Notes: a model not told the origin generated them from the sequence alone. Numbered from the stretch's first letter, positions 10,449 through 20,730 are shown. The stretch: DNA of 64,000 nt from Enterobacter sp. (GCA_022649305.1 JALCNW010000004.1:1-64000); one strand, 5' to 3'. A program made the numbers and translations.

Positions 10449-11197
10449 GTGCAATCGACGTCAAAAACCTGGTGAAGAAATTCCACGGACAAACGGTTCT
10501 GCACGGCATTGATCTTGAGGTGCAGCAGGGTGAAGTGGTGGCAATTATCGGCCCGAGCGGGTCGGGCAAAACCACGCTGCTGCGCAGCATTAACCTGCTG
10601 GAGCATCCTGAGGGTGGAACCATCCGTGTGGGTGATATTACGATTGATACTGGTAAATCGCTCAGCCAGCAGAAAGGGTCTATTCGCCGTCTGCGTCAGC
10701 ACGTTGGGTTTGTCTTCCAAAGCTTCAATCTGTTCCCACACCGCACGGTGATGGAAAATATTATTGAAGGTCCGGTCATCGTTAAAGGTGAGCCGAAAGA
10801 AGAGGCGATCGTGCGAGCCAGAGAACTGCTGGCGAAAGTCGGGCTTTCCGGCAAAGAAACCAGCTATCCTCGGCGTCTCTCGGGCGGGCAGCAGCAGCGC
10901 GTCGCAATTGCTCGTGCTTTAGCGATGCGCCCGGACGTGATTCTGTTCGACGAGCCTACGTCGGCATTGGATCCTGAGCTGGTGGGGGAGGTACTGAATA
11001 CGATCCGCCAGCTGGCGCAGGAAAAGCGGACGCTGGTGATCGTCACTCATGAAATGAGCTTTGCTCGCGATGTCGCCGACCGGGCGATATTTATGGATCA
11101 GGGACGCATCGTTGAGCAGGGCCCAGCAAAAGAATTATTCACCAATCCGCAACATCCGCGCACGCGTCAGTTCCTCGATAAGTTTCTGACGCAATAG
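10445..11197 (+). CDS. tcyN: Cystine ABC transporter ATPase
   Basis: A 250-residue polar amino acid ABC ATPase (YecC). Walker A is GPSGSGKTT near residues 36-44, the signature is LSGGQQQRVAIARAL near 145-159 and Walker B is ILFDEPTSALDPE near 164-176. It overlaps tcyL (ATGA) and completes the cystine importer. Confidence 0.95.
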   Translation: MSAIDVKNLVKKFHGQTVLHGIDLEVQQGEVVAIIGPSGSGKTTLLRSINLLEHPEGGTIRVGDITIDTGKSLSQQKGSIRRLRQHVGFVFQSFNLFPHRTVMENIIEGPVIVKGEPKEEAIVRARELLAKVGLSGKETSYPRRLSGGQQQRVAIARALAMRPDVILFDEPTSALDPELVGEVLNTIRQLAQEKRTLVIVTHEMSFARDVADRAIFMDQGRIVEQGPAKELFTNPQHPRTRQFLDKFLTQ

Positions 11198-11419
11198 CAC
11201 AATCGCACTATTTTGCTCTGGAATATTTTTCTGGAGCAAATTATTCGCCGCATGGCGGGTTTGTATTGAATTTTTATTCCGATATTTATGATTAAACCTT
11301 GTAAAAACTAAAGTTATTCGGAATTCAGCCGATATTTTACACTTATAAAAAAGATTTATGTGTTACGTTATATTCACCATAATTATGATTGTTTTTATCA
11401 GGGGCTTCATTTAGTAAGT

Positions 11420-12142
11420 ATGAGGGATACAGACTTTTTCACATGGCGGCGGGAGTGCTTTCATCGGTTCCAGCAAATGGAAACAGCCGACGAGGTATAC
11501 CAGGAACTCCAGCAACAAACGCAGGTTCTGGAATTCGATTACTTCGCGCTTTGCGTTCGTCATCCAGTGCCATTCACGCGTCCTAAGGTGTCAGTTCATT
11601 CAACTTATCCAGCTGAATGGATGGCACAATATCAATCTGAGAATTATTTCTCCATCGATCCGGTATTGAAGCGCGAGAATTTCATTCATGGTCATCTTCC
11701 ATGGACCGATGAGTTATTCGCGGATGCGCAGGAATTATGGGATAGTGCTCGCGACCATGGGTTGCGTAAGGGAATAACACAGTGCCTGATGTTGCCTAAT
11801 CACGCGTTAGGGTTTCTTTCTGTTTCTCGCACCAGTCAGTTTGGTAAAATGATGAATAGCGAAGAAATAGAACTGCGTTTGCAAATGTTAGTGCAAATGG
11901 CATTAACCGCATTGCTGCGATTTGAACATGAGATGGTGATGCCACCAGAAATGAAATTCAGCAAACGTGAGAAGGAAATTCTGAAGTGGACGGCGGAAGG
12001 AAAAACATCCGCGGAAATCGCGATTATTCTTTCGATCTCCGAGAATACCGTTAACTTCCATCAAAAGAATATGCAGAAGAAATTTAATGCGCCTAATAAG
12101 ACGCAAATAGCGTGCTATGCAGCCGCGACAGGTTTCATCTGA
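11420..12142 (+). CDS. sdiA: LuxR-family quorum-sensing regulator SdiA
   Basis: A 240-residue regulator starting MRDTDFFTWRRECFHRF. The N-terminal autoinducer-binding domain includes the WMAQYQSENYFSIDPV segment, and a C-terminal LuxR helix-turn-helix covers about residues 175-235 (FSKREKEILKWTAEGKTSAE onward). SdiA senses acyl-homoserine lactones of other species, since enterobacteria such as E. coli lack a synthase. An in-frame start at 11360 adds 20 residues. The ATG at 11420 is chosen because it restores the family length. Confidence 0.95.
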   Translation: MRDTDFFTWRRECFHRFQQMETADEVYQELQQQTQVLEFDYFALCVRHPVPFTRPKVSVHSTYPAEWMAQYQSENYFSIDPVLKRENFIHGHLPWTDELFADAQELWDSARDHGLRKGITQCLMLPNHALGFLSVSRTSQFGKMMNSEEIELRLQMLVQMALTALLRFEHEMVMPPEMKFSKREKEILKWTAEGKTSAEIAIILSISENTVNFHQKNMQKKFNAPNKTQIACYAAATGFI

Positions 12143-12171
12143 GATAAATACCGTTCTGCGTGCCAGACACG

Positions 12172-12209
12172 AAAACGGCTGAATGCGATGCGTTCAGCCG
12201 TTTTTTTTT
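12172..12209. terminator. Terminator between convergent sdiA and yecF
   Basis: A 12-bp stem (AAAACGGCTGAA at 12172-12183, TTCAGCCGTTTT at 12193-12204) is followed by nine Ts on the plus strand and preceded by A residues, so it can serve both genes. Confidence 0.9.
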
Positions 12210-12432
12210 ACTGACGATATGCCTGTTTAATTTGCTTAACGGTGCTGGAGAATACGTCAGCCTGAGCTTGATCTTCCATCTGCGCGATTTGTCTTTCCAT
12301 CTTAATGATCACACGCCCCGCGTCGGCCTGGCCCATCGCCTGAAGCATCAGTGTCAGCAGCGATTTCAGGCAGGATACTTCCTGCGCCAGTTCTTGGTTA
12401 TTTTCCGCGGTGGCGAATTCAGGTGTGCTCAT
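12208..12432 (-). CDS. yecF: Small conserved protein YecF
   Basis: A 74-residue helical protein starting [19 protein letters not shown], matching the DUF2594 protein YecF found between sdiA and uvrY in E. coli. It has no signal peptide or membrane segment. Function unknown. Confidence 0.9.
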   Translation of the reverse strand: MSTPEFATAENNQELAQEVSCLKSLLTLMLQAMGQADAGRVIIKMERQIAQMEDQAQADVFSSTVKQIKQAYRQ

Positions 12433-12897
12433 TTATTTTCCTCATTACAAAACTGCGCTCTGGCGCGACGATGAAAGTTAAGGCGGCGGAGTATACCACA
12501 AGCCAGCGCAAAAAAAGCAGTGGTTAATTTTTGTACTTTTCTCTGTTTTGTTTATTTGGTTAAACAAGCATTAAGCGTAGTATCAATAAAGACTAAGTAT
12601 CGGTTAATTGTTTATGGATAGTGGCGTGATCGTTAATTATTGTTACAAAAAAATAAGCTTCTCTTTTTTAAGCGTATGCATTGGGTTTTTCGTAACTTTT
12701 TGAATACAGGTGCTTAAAAATAGGCGCAATCGCCTTTGAATGACGCATTCTCTTTCCACTTGCTGTACAGGCTAATTTCCAAAAACGAGAACGAAATCGA
12801 ACGGCACGCTTTTAGCGTTTTAATGTTGAGATGAAAACCGTTAATATAAACCAAATTAGCAGTCAGTTGCGTTATCCCTATTCTGGAGACATTTCCA
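12433..12897. other. 465-bp intergenic region between yecF and uvrY
   Basis: An AT-rich non-coding stretch between divergent genes that must contain the yecF and uvrY promoters. I see no convincing RNA gene. Individual promoter elements cannot be assigned with confidence. Confidence 0.5.
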
Positions 12898-13554
12898 TTG
12901 ATCAACGTCCTTCTTGTTGATGACCACGAACTGGTGCGCGCAGGGATACGTCGCATACTTGAAGATATAAAGGGTATTAAAGTCGCAGGGGAAGCCTGTT
13001 GCGGTGAAGATGCCGTGAAATGGTGCCGTGCGAACTCTGCCGACGTCGTGCTGATGGACATGAACATGCCCGGCATCGGCGGTTTAGAAGCAACGCGTAA
13101 AATCGCGCGTGCTTATGTTGATACTAAAGTTATCATGCTGACCGTACATACCGAAAATCCGCTACCGGCTAAAGTGATGCAGGCCGGGGCTGCGGGATAT
13201 CTCAGTAAAGGCGCTGCACCACAGGAAGTGGTCAATGCCATCCGCTCGGTGTTTGCCGGACAGCGCTATATCGCGTCGGATATCGCTCAGCAGATGGCAT
13301 TGAGTCAGATTGAACCTGATAAAACAGGTTCGCCGTTTGCCAGTTTGTCTGAGCGTGAATTGCAGATTATGCTGATGATCACCAAAGGCCAAAAGGTGAA
13401 TGAGATTTCTGAGCAGTTGAATCTCAGCCCGAAGACGGTGAACAGCTACCGCTACCGAATGTTCAGTAAACTGAACATTCATGGTGATGTTGAACTCACT
13501 CACCTGGCCATTCGACATGGTTTGTGCAACGCAGAGACCCTAACTAGCCAGTGA
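12898..13554 (+). CDS. uvrY: Response regulator UvrY
   Basis: A 218-residue NarL/FixJ-type regulator of the BarA-UvrY system, which senses short carboxylates and activates the CsrB/CsrC RNAs. The receiver domain begins [16 protein letters not shown], with the phospho-acceptor Asp in [13 protein letters not shown] near residue 54. The LuxR-type helix-turn-helix is near residues 150-210 ([20 protein letters not shown]). The start is TTG at 12898 with GGAGA about 9 bp upstream. The stop overlaps the uvrC GTG start by 4 bp. Confidence 0.95.
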   Translation: MINVLLVDDHELVRAGIRRILEDIKGIKVAGEACCGEDAVKWCRANSADVVLMDMNMPGIGGLEATRKIARAYVDTKVIMLTVHTENPLPAKVMQAGAAGYLSKGAAPQEVVNAIRSVFAGQRYIASDIAQQMALSQIEPDKTGSPFASLSERELQIMLMITKGQKVNEISEQLNLSPKTVNSYRYRMFSKLNIHGDVELTHLAIRHGLCNAETLTSQ

Positions 13555-15383
13555 GTGATGTGTTCGATTCAAAATCATTTCTGAAAACCGTAACCAGCCA
13601 GCCGGGCGTCTACAGGATGTACGACGCTGGCGGTACGGTTATTTATGTTGGGAAAGCGAAGGATCTTAAAAAGCGTCTTTCCAGCTATTTTCGCAGTAAT
13701 CTCGCCTCCCGCAAGACTGAAGCCCTGGTGGCTCTGATTGATCAAATTGACGTGACCGTGACCCACACGGAGACGGAAGCGCTGCTGCTTGAACACAACT
13801 ACATCAAACTGTATCAGCCGCGTTATAACGTTCTGCTACGTGATGATAAATCCTATCCGTTTATCTTCCTCAGCAGTGATACGCATCCACGCCTGACGAT
13901 TCACCGCGGTGCAAAGCATGCCAAAGGTGAATACTTTGGTCCGTTTCCGAACGGCTATGCCGTGCGCGAGACGCTGGCGCTGCTACAAAAAATCTTCCCT
14001 GTGCGCCAGTGTGAAAACAGTGTTTATCGCAACCGCTCACGTCCTTGCCTGCAATACCAGATTGGCCGTTGTCTCGGCCCCTGCGTCGCGGGGTTAGTCA
14101 GCGAAGAAGAGTATGCACAACAGGTGGACTATGTACGCTTGTTCCTGGCGGGCAAAGACGATCAGGTTTTAACCCAGCTCATCGCTCGCATGGAGAAAGC
14201 CAGCCAGGCGCTGGCATTTGAAGAAGCGGGGCGGATACGCGATCAGATCCAGGCCGTGCGTCGCGTGACGGAGAAACAGTTTGTGTCCAATACCGGTGAC
14301 GATCTGGATGTCATCGGCGTCTCGTTTGATGCGGGTATGGCCTGCGTTCACGTGCTGTTTATCCGACAGGGTAAAGTGCTCGGGAGCAGAAGCTACTTTC
14401 CAAAGGTTCCGGGCGGTACGGAGCAGGGTGAAGTCGTGGAAACCTTTGTGGGGCAGTTTTATTTGCAGGGTAGCCAGATGCGTACGCTACCCTCAGAGAT
14501 TTTGCTCGATTTCAATCTTAATGACAAAACGCTGCTGGCAGACTCCCTTTCCGAGCTGGCGGGGCGACGCGTGAATGTGCAGACAAAACCGCGTGGCGAT
14601 CGCGCCCGCTATTTGAAGCTGGCGCGCACCAATGCGGCCATTGCGCTTACGACTAAACTCTCGCAGCAGTCGACCATCCACCAGCGTCTGCTGGCCCTGG
14701 CAACGGTGTTAAAATTGCCAGAAATAAAGCGCATGGAATGTTTTGATATCAGTCATACCATGGGAGAGCAGACGGTCGCGTCCTGCGTCGTATTTGACGC
14801 TAATGGCCCGGTGCGGGCGGAATATCGTCGGTACAACATCACCGGCATCACGCCAGGCGATGATTATGCAGCAATGAATCAGGTGCTGCGTCGCCGCTAC
14901 GGTAAAGCGATTGAAGAGAGTAAAATCCCGGACGTAATTTTAATCGACGGCGGGAAGGGGCAGTTAGGTCAGGCCAAAACCGTATTTGCCGAACTGGATG
15001 TCGAGTGGGACAAGCATCACCCGTTGCTGTTGGGTGTGGCGAAAGGAACCGATCGAAAGGCCGGCCTGGAAACGCTGTTCTTCGAGCCGGAAGGCGAAGG
15101 TTTTAATCTTCCACCGGATTCCCCTGCGTTGCATGTCATCCAACATATTCGCGACGAATCGCACGATCACGCTATTAGCGGCCATCGTAAGAAAAGGGCC
15201 AAGGTCAAAAATACCAGTACGCTTGAGACTATCGAAGGTGTTGGGCCAAAACGTCGCCAAATGCTGCTAAAGTACATGGGTGGATTGCAAGGATTACTCA
15301 ACGCCAGCGTTGAAGAAATTGCAAAAGTGCCGGGCATTTCGCAAGGGCTGGCAGAAAAGATCTACTACTCGTTGAAACATTGA
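13551..15383 (+). CDS. uvrC: Excinuclease ABC subunit C
   Basis: A 610-residue nucleotide-excision repair nuclease that makes both incisions around a UvrB-bound lesion. The GIY-YIG domain is at the N-terminus ([24 protein letters not shown]), the Cys-rich segment near 155-180, the UVR motif near 205-240, the RNase H-like endonuclease core near 400-530 ([22 protein letters not shown]) and helix-hairpin-helix motifs at the end ([16 protein letters not shown]). The GTG start overlaps uvrY, as in E. coli. Confidence 0.96.
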   Translation: MSDVFDSKSFLKTVTSQPGVYRMYDAGGTVIYVGKAKDLKKRLSSYFRSNLASRKTEALVALIDQIDVTVTHTETEALLLEHNYIKLYQPRYNVLLRDDKSYPFIFLSSDTHPRLTIHRGAKHAKGEYFGPFPNGYAVRETLALLQKIFPVRQCENSVYRNRSRPCLQYQIGRCLGPCVAGLVSEEEYAQQVDYVRLFLAGKDDQVLTQLIARMEKASQALAFEEAGRIRDQIQAVRRVTEKQFVSNTGDDLDVIGVSFDAGMACVHVLFIRQGKVLGSRSYFPKVPGGTEQGEVVETFVGQFYLQGSQMRTLPSEILLDFNLNDKTLLADSLSELAGRRVNVQTKPRGDRARYLKLARTNAAIALTTKLSQQSTIHQRLLALATVLKLPEIKRMECFDISHTMGEQTVASCVVFDANGPVRAEYRRYNITGITPGDDYAAMNQVLRRRYGKAIEESKIPDVILIDGGKGQLGQAKTVFAELDVEWDKHHPLLLGVAKGTDRKAGLETLFFEPEGEGFNLPPDSPALHVIQHIRDESHDHAISGHRKKRAKVKNTSTLETIEGVGPKRRQMLLKYMGGLQGLLNASVEEIAKVPGISQGLAEKIYYSLKH

Positions 15384-15439
15384 GGGCTCTGTAGCAACAT
15401 AGAGCTAAATTTTACTGACAACAGACAGTTACCGTCACT

Positions 15440-15988
15440 ATGCGATTTAATATCCCTACGTTGCTTACGCTCTTTCGCGTCGTACTTATCCCATTCTTTG
15501 TACTGGCGTTTTACCTGCCGTTCACGTGGGCTTCTTTCGCTTGTGCACTCATTTTCCTCGTTGCGGCAGTGACAGACTGGTTTGATGGCTATCTGGCGCG
15601 TCGCTGGAACCAGAGCACGCGGTTTGGTGCGTTCCTCGACCCGGTCGCGGACAAAGTGATGGTGGCAATTGCGATGGTGCTGGTCGCCGAGCACTATCAT
15701 ACCTGGTGGGTGACATTGCCAGCGGCGACTATGATTGGGCGTGAGATCATTATCTCTGCGCTGCGTGAATGGATGGCTGAACTGGGTAAACGCAGCAGTG
15801 TAGCGGTTTCCTGGATTGGGAAAGTCAAAACCACCGCGCAGATGACCTCGCTGGTGTGGATGCTGTGGCGTCCAAACGCATGGGTAGAATGGGCAGGGAT
15901 TGGTCTGCTGTGGGTCGCAGCGGTGCTGACCCTGTGGTCAATGCTGCAATACCTGAACGCCTCTCGCGGGGATTTGCTTGAACAGTGA
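15440..15988 (+). CDS. pgsA: CDP-diacylglycerol--glycerol-3-phosphate phosphatidyltransferase
   Basis: A 182-residue inner-membrane enzyme making phosphatidylglycerol phosphate, the committed step to phosphatidylglycerol and cardiolipin. The CDP-alcohol phosphatidyltransferase signature is complete: D(W)FDGYLAR, then [10 protein letters not shown] near residues 45-75, which chelate the metal. Hydrophobic segments match E. coli PgsA. It is followed by the glyW-cysT-leuZ tRNA cluster. Confidence 0.96.
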   Translation: MRFNIPTLLTLFRVVLIPFFVLAFYLPFTWASFACALIFLVAAVTDWFDGYLARRWNQSTRFGAFLDPVADKVMVAIAMVLVAEHYHTWWVTLPAATMIGREIIISALREWMAELGKRSSVAVSWIGKVKTTAQMTSLVWMLWRPNAWVEWAGIGLLWVAAVLTLWSMLQYLNASRGDLLEQ

Positions 15989-16138
15989 TCGTTTCGCCGT
16001 AATTTTCAGCAAACGATTCGGTGAAGCAAAATTAACGTTGACTCAAAACGTCATATAAGTAGAATGCAACGCATCGAACGGCGGCACGTTTCGCCAGTCG
16101 ATAACAAAATCAAGTGATTAGCATATAGCTTGATGATT

Positions 16139-16214
<76 letters not shown>

Positions 16215-16266
16215 AATTAAAAGCATTGGCAGTTGCGGATGCTGGTCGCAAGACCTGAAGAATCAA

Positions 16267-16340
16267 GGCGCGTTAGCAAAGCGGTTATGTAGCGGATTGC
16301 AAATCCGTCTAGTCCGGTTCGACTCCGGAACGCGCCTCCA
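16267..16340 (+). tRNA. cysT: tRNA-Cys (GCA)
   Basis: A 74-nt cloverleaf with acceptor GGCGCGT/ACGCGCC, anticodon GCA within ATTGCAAAT, T-loop GGTTCGACT and encoded CCA. Confidence 0.97.
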
Positions 16341-16352
16341 CTTTCTTCCCGA

Positions 16353-16438
16353 GCCCGGATGGTGGAATCGGTAGACACAAGGGATTTAAAATCCCTCGGC
16401 CATAGGCTGTACGAGTTCAAGTCTCGTTCCGGGTACCA
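16353..16438 (+). tRNA. leuZ: tRNA-Leu (UAA), integration target
   Basis: A class II tRNA of 86 nt with a long variable arm, anticodon TAA in loop TTTAAAA, T-loop GTTCAAGTC and encoded CCA. The gene stays intact because the element supplies an identical 3' part. The 63-bp att repeat begins in the anticodon arm and continues 8 bp past the CCA. Confidence 0.97.
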
Positions 16439-16446
16439 TGGGAAAA
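16384..16446 (+). repeat. attL: 63-bp direct repeat in leuZ
   Basis: Identical base for base to 53081-53143. It begins in the anticodon stem-loop, so strand exchange probably occurs there, as for many tRNA-targeting integrases. Confidence 0.95.
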
Positions 16447-16480
16447 AAGCAGAATAATCAAAGCAATAAGCAGTGTCGTG

Positions 16481-16504
16481 AAACCACCTACGGGTGGTTT
16501 TTTT
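16481..16504 (+). terminator. Terminator after leuZ
   Basis: An 8-bp stem AAACCACC/GGTGGTTT with a TACG loop followed by Ts ends the tRNA transcript. A similar hairpin follows attR. Bases 16505-16680 contain no gene I can support. Confidence 0.85.
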
Positions 16505-16680
16505 GTGCCTGGAATTCACGCCCTGTGCATATCCTGTGCTCACGGGGTGCAATGAAGTGCAATCTCCAGCCTGGCAATGCCGAATTGAACGTGTCGCCTC
16601 CAGCATAGAGAACCAGGCCGCTTTGCCTGTTTTCCGGTACGCTTCCGGGAAGGGTGGCCTGCTGAGCAAGTTGTAATGCT

Positions 16681-17421
16681 CTAGCCGCCCTTAGTACAAA
16701 GTTGCTTAATTCGTGCAATCACCTCATCTCTGTACTTCTGGTGTCCGCGCATAGCCCTTGGATGGGCAATTCTGAAACAGATTGCATTACCTGTTTTGAA
16801 CTCCCATAGCTTCCCCGGAATGACTGAAGAAGTCTCATAGCCGCCCAGCTCAGTAAGCACCTGTTTTATGATGTAGTCTGTTCTCCGGGCTCCAGATGCA
16901 AAGATGATGAAATCAGGCTCAAGGTGTTTAATTTGTACCGCCAGCAGCTTCAGCGAGGCTAATATGACTTCCTGCACTTCATTTTGAGGGCGATTGAGAG
17001 GGGTCAGTCCGTCGTAATCCCACGCCAGTAGATTGGCATACACGATTGCCTGGGGAGGAATATTAAGCTCCCGGGCCAGCCGGAAATGATATTGCGTGAA
17101 GCGGCTACGTGATTTGAGGTTTGTGGTGCCATCATTTTGTACCGGAAGATGATTCCTGTAACGATCTACAGCTTCTTCAACCACTTGCCCGATGGTGACG
17201 TCAGGTATAAGTCCCAACACCCGTGATATCGTATTCTTACCATTCAGCGTATTCCAGCCAGCAGTTTCACGTCCAACCAGCATGATTTTTACCGGTGAGT
17301 GCCAGTATTCTTCAAAGGGTACGGGTAAAAATACGCCTGAGTATTTATCCTCATTCAGGTTAAATGACTGGGCGTCAACTTCCTGCAATATCCGTTTGTA
17401 CGCGTCTAATAGCTTTTCCAT
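16681..17421 (-). CDS. Uracil-DNA glycosylase-like protein of the pipolin
   Basis: A 246-residue protein without signal peptide. The segment KIMLVGRETAGWNT near residues 45-58 resembles the UDG-superfamily water-activating loop. FRIAHPRAMRGHQKYRDEVI near 215-235 resembles the C-terminal His-Pro loop that closes over the flipped base. Pipolins are known to encode a UDG, and the position next to the integrase fits. It may be a superfamily member with changed specificity, because the loops are not the canonical GQDPYH/HPS. It is transcribed divergently from the integrase, 80 bp away. Confidence 0.65.
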   Translation of the reverse strand: MEKLLDAYKRILQEVDAQSFNLNEDKYSGVFLPVPFEEYWHSPVKIMLVGRETAGWNTLNGKNTISRVLGLIPDVTIGQVVEEAVDRYRNHLPVQNDGTTNLKSRSRFTQYHFRLARELNIPPQAIVYANLLAWDYDGLTPLNRPQNEVQEVILASLKLLAVQIKHLEPDFIIFASGARRTDYIIKQVLTELGGYETSSVIPGKLWEFKTGNAICFRIAHPRAMRGHQKYRDEVIARIKQLCTKGG

Positions 17422-17501
17422 TCTTCAATCCTGCCCCGTAATAAAAACACCTTCAGATATATATTATTTTCATGATATCAATCAGATACATGAGGATAAA
17501 T

Positions 17502-18704
17502 ATGCAAAAATCCTTCCGATTCACCAATTCATCCATCAAAGCCCTTCCGGCAAACACAGATACCCGATCTACAGAGCTTGAGGTATCTGATACCGAGGTC
17601 ATTGGCCTCAAATGCCTCTCAGGTCGAACGGGTAACAAACGTTTCCTCCTGCGCTACACATTCCACGGTACCAAAAAAAGTATCAGTATTGGCAGATTCC
17701 CTGAAATTGATGTGGGGACAGCTCGCCAGATAGCTCGCCGTCATAAGGAGGCGATTGCACTTGGAAATGACCCCAAGGCAGAGCGCGATAATTATCGTGC
17801 GATGCCAACACTTAGTGAGTTTTTTCACCAGACCTATGTTCCGTTCATCAAACGCCATAAAAAGTCCTGGGATAAGGATGTTCAGCGTTTCACGCAATAC
17901 ATTGAACCTCGTCTGGGAAAGATACGTTACTGTGACCTTCGGGCCCGGGAAATCCAGCAGGTGCTTTTTGACATGCTTGAGGGCCGTATTCAAGACCAGC
18001 AGTATGCACCGTCAACCTGTAACAGGGCACTGGCTATTCTGAAAACTATGGGGCGTTATGCGCTACGACAGGATGTCTTAGAGAAGAATGAAGCCGATAA
18101 GATCCCTTTGCTGAAGGAGAATAATCAGCGGACGCGCTTTTTTGACGCCGATGAGATCAGGAGGATCCTCGACGCTGCGGCACGATACCCCAATAAGGCA
18201 GCCGGGGGACTGATAGCCATGCTGCTGTTAACCGGTACACGCAAATCAGAAATGATGAACGTCATGCACAAACATATTGATCGGGATAACAGGTCGTTAT
18301 TCATTCCTTATACTAAGAATGGTCGCAGCAGAACTGTGTATCTCAGTGATGTTGCATTATCCATTATTGATTCGATCCCACGGGCTGGCAGCAACCCCTA
18401 TCTGTTTGCCGTAAAAGATAATGGAAAACCGATATCAGAACCCCGGTGGGCCTATGAAAAAATACTGGCAGAGTGCGGGATAGATAAAAGTGAAGTCTGT
18501 TTCCACACCACGCGCCATTCTGTCGCATCATTACTTGTCTCCAGTGGTCAGTACAGTCTGTATGACGTTAAAGCCCAACTGGCGCATGCGAGTATTCAGA
18601 GTACGGAGCGCTACGCAAAACTGACACCAGAGCGAATGCGTCAGACCGGGCAGGGTGTTACCGACCTTCTTTTACCCCCCGTAGCTACCAGTAAAGAACA
18701 GTGA
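17502..18704 (+). CDS. Tyrosine recombinase / integrase (left end)
   Basis: A 400-residue P4-type integrase. The N-terminal arm-binding region (RFLLRYTFHGTKKSISIGRFPEI) is followed by a core-binding domain and the catalytic domain with the first Arg in LLLTGTRKSEMMNV, the HTTRH box near residue 340, the late His in LAHASIQSTERY and the nucleophile Tyr in that last segment. ATG 17502 is chosen over 17472 because TGAGGAT lies just upstream of it. Its place 1 kb from attL makes it the likely enzyme for leuZ integration. Confidence 0.93.
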   Translation: MQKSFRFTNSSIKALPANTDTRSTELEVSDTEVIGLKCLSGRTGNKRFLLRYTFHGTKKSISIGRFPEIDVGTARQIARRHKEAIALGNDPKAERDNYRAMPTLSEFFHQTYVPFIKRHKKSWDKDVQRFTQYIEPRLGKIRYCDLRAREIQQVLFDMLEGRIQDQQYAPSTCNRALAILKTMGRYALRQDVLEKNEADKIPLLKENNQRTRFFDADEIRRILDAAARYPNKAAGGLIAMLLLTGTRKSEMMNVMHKHIDRDNRSLFIPYTKNGRSRTVYLSDVALSIIDSIPRAGSNPYLFAVKDNGKPISEPRWAYEKILAECGIDKSEVCFHTTRHSVASLLVSSGQYSLYDVKAQLAHASIQSTERYAKLTPERMRQTGQGVTDLLLPPVATSKEQ

Positions 18705-18735
18705 TTTTTGCGTCTCTTAAACGTGGAGAATGATT

Positions 18736-18987
18736 ATGCCGTTAAAGTGCCCTAAGTGCGGTAGTCGGAATACAGTCACAGAAACTGCCGGAAATATAGC
18801 AAAGGTGACTCGCGATGACCGGTTTCTGACATCGACATCCGGTTATATTAGCCTGGAGCAATTACCAGAATTGCTTAAAGAAATCATCAGGGCGATACAG
18901 CGTCTATTTGGATTCCTTAAACAGCGTGAAAGGAATAATGCTCCAGTGCTTATCTGCAAGGATTGTGGATATTATGAAAGAATATAG
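18736..18987 (+). CDS. Small zinc-ribbon protein
   Basis: An 83-residue protein with CPKCGS near the start and CKDCGY at the end, four cysteines spaced to hold one zinc. A hydrophobic/basic helix lies between (LLKEIIRAIQRLFGFLKQR). The start at 18736 is preferred because GGAG lies 7 bp upstream. Co-oriented with the integrase, 31 bp after it. Function unknown. Confidence 0.6.
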   Translation: MPLKCPKCGSRNTVTETAGNIAKVTRDDRFLTSTSGYISLEQLPELLKEIIRAIQRLFGFLKQRERNNAPVLICKDCGYYERI

Positions 18988-19031
18988 ATGACCACTGAAG
19001 GCAATTCCAGATTCTTTACCCTGTCTATGTA

Positions 19032-19062
19032 ACCCCGATACTAAAAACGTATCGGGTTTTTT
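19032..19062 (+). terminator. Hairpin terminator
   Basis: CCCGATAC (19034-19041) pairs with GTATCGGG (19049-19056) and is followed by six Ts. It separates the integrase/zinc-ribbon unit from the next genes. Confidence 0.85.
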
Positions 19063-19080
19063 GTTTATGAGGATTATTCA

Positions 19081-19452
19081 ATGAAATTTATCTCGAGCTG
19101 GCAAGATCTCCCATCGCTCCTTCTTCCCGATTCAGTTATGACTGTCCTGAGAAAAGAACTGATACTCCCATTTGATGATGAATCTTCCGCAAAGAATTTC
19201 TGGGGAGAGGTCGGTGTGACATTAATGTACATTGAACCCGGTGATGTTCCCGAAGATATTAAACGACACGTACTGGATGTAATTCATCATATAATTGCAA
19301 ACCCTGAGTTCGTGGTCCGTCTGACAGATGATTATTACTTGATGCTATCAATTACAGAAGATAATGGAAATGGTATTTATCTGCTATTTCATCCGGAATG
19401 CCCTTTGAAGGGGATTGACACATTAATGTCTATGGCGGAATCCCGTCTGTAA
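19081..19452 (+). CDS. Hypothetical cytosolic protein
   Basis: A 123-residue acidic protein with no signal peptide or recognisable motif. Codon use is consistent with a real gene, and GAGGATTATTCA precedes the ATG. It probably forms a unit with the next gene, 25 bp downstream. I do not recognise the family. Confidence 0.55.
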   Translation: MKFISSWQDLPSLLLPDSVMTVLRKELILPFDDESSAKNFWGEVGVTLMYIEPGDVPEDIKRHVLDVIHHIIANPEFVVRLTDDYYLMLSITEDNGNGIYLLFHPECPLKGIDTLMSMAESRL

Positions 19453-19477
19453 ATCAGATTAAAATCAGGAGATGAAA

Positions 19478-19987
19478 ATGAGAAAATCAAAGTTAGGGAA
19501 AAATAATAATGAACACGAGAAGCTGGAGTTAAATAATGATTTAAGTGATATTGAAAAAGGTATCACTGAAGATGGCCAAATATTACCTGAAGAGAGTTAT
19601 AAGCTGCTAATTGAATCAGGTCAGTCGGAAAAAATCAGCCCTAAAGCCAGCGGTATTCTGACATGGCAACTGGCTATGTCTGAAACGGATAATGAACTTT
19701 ACCTGCGTCTCATGGCAAATGGCAGCGGTGGATTGTTCTCTAAAGACTGGGTCCCACTTTCTAAGATTGAAAGTGTACTCGAAGTTCAACCGACAACGGG
19801 CTTCACATCAGGCGTATTCAGATCATTATTTAAAGGAGCAAGTGCCAATAATGCCGGTTTTCTGGCTGCTGTTTTACGCTCCCCGGATATATGTCTGCTT
19901 GAGGCGCACCCTGAGAAGTTGTTTACGCATGTTTTATATGCTGACTGGCGGGCGCGTCTTAAAACACTCGGTAAGGTTGGCGATTGA
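19478..19987 (+). CDS. Hypothetical protein
   Basis: A 169-residue protein with a charged, Asn/Glu/Lys-rich N-terminal 50 residues and a more ordered C-terminal part (SGILTWQLAMSETDNELYL). Start 19478 has GGAG 7 bp upstream. No membrane segment or catalytic motif is visible. Confidence 0.55.
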   Translation: MRKSKLGKNNNEHEKLELNNDLSDIEKGITEDGQILPEESYKLLIESGQSEKISPKASGILTWQLAMSETDNELYLRLMANGSGGLFSKDWVPLSKIESVLEVQPTTGFTSGVFRSLFKGASANNAGFLAAVLRSPDICLLEAHPEKLFTHVLYADWRARLKTLGKVGD

Positions 19988-20080
19988 GAAAGGATTGCGA
20001 AGAATTAATTCTTTACCAGAACTGTTATACAACCAGAAACTACTACACACCTCTACTCACCTTTTACAGGAAAATCTATT

Positions 20081-20515
20081 ATGCAAACCCAGTATGTCTT
20101 AAAACAGGCAGGATTAACGCTGCCTGTCACTAAATTATTTCAGCAGCACATCGTTACGCTTCTGGCAGAACAATCTCAGCAAACATCGGTCAGGGCAGTG
20201 GTCATTAATTTTCGTGACCCGGACTACAGTGCAGAATCCGGCGGATTTCATCCGGTTGAAATGCGGTTCATCCGCCAGGATAACGAATGGTATTTCGATT
20301 ATGTCACAGACTTTAGTTACATGGGACGAGTCTATCCGGAGCTGGAAAAGGAAATGGACTTTTGTTGGTCAGGTCAATACGTCTTCCATTATCTGGCTGG
20401 GGATATTTCACTGGCGGCAGAGAGGAATGAACTCTGGTCCTTATGGGAGGGTAATTTTAAGGATTACCTGTCTATGGGGATTTACCGGGTAACGGTAACT
20501 GTGGAAAGTTGTTGA
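20081..20515 (+). CDS. DUF2787-like protein
   Basis: A 144-residue protein. The pattern GFHPVEMRFIRQDNEWYFDY followed by VTDFSYMG and a late FCWSGQYVF segment resembles DUF2787, a family of unknown function common on enterobacterial islands and conjugative elements. AGGAAAATCTATT precedes the start. The assignment rests on remembered family pattern only. Confidence 0.6.
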   Translation: MQTQYVLKQAGLTLPVTKLFQQHIVTLLAEQSQQTSVRAVVINFRDPDYSAESGGFHPVEMRFIRQDNEWYFDYVTDFSYMGRVYPELEKEMDFCWSGQYVFHYLAGDISLAAERNELWSLWEGNFKDYLSMGIYRVTVTVESC

Positions 20516-20707
20516 CCTGTTATGAACAGGAAGAAAACGGGCATCTTTGTAATCCTCTTCATGCGCAGTACATCGCAGCATGATGATGATACTGGTTGTA
20601 CCGGACCGTTCGCATAAACATGTGCAGACACGGGGGATCTCAGATCCCTCGTGGTTTAGCCCTAAATGGCGCATTCATCAGTGACATGGTGATAACGATT
20701 ACTCTAT

Positions 20708-20730
20708 TACCCCAACGGCAGTTTTACACC
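20708..20730. repeat. 23-bp direct repeat, left copy
   Basis: Bases 20708-20730 are identical to 30530-30552 (core ACCCCAACGGCAGTTTTACA). The copies flank 9.8 kb that includes the polymerase gene and the second recombinase. The surrounding 20516-20810 contains no gene I can support. Confidence 0.75.
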
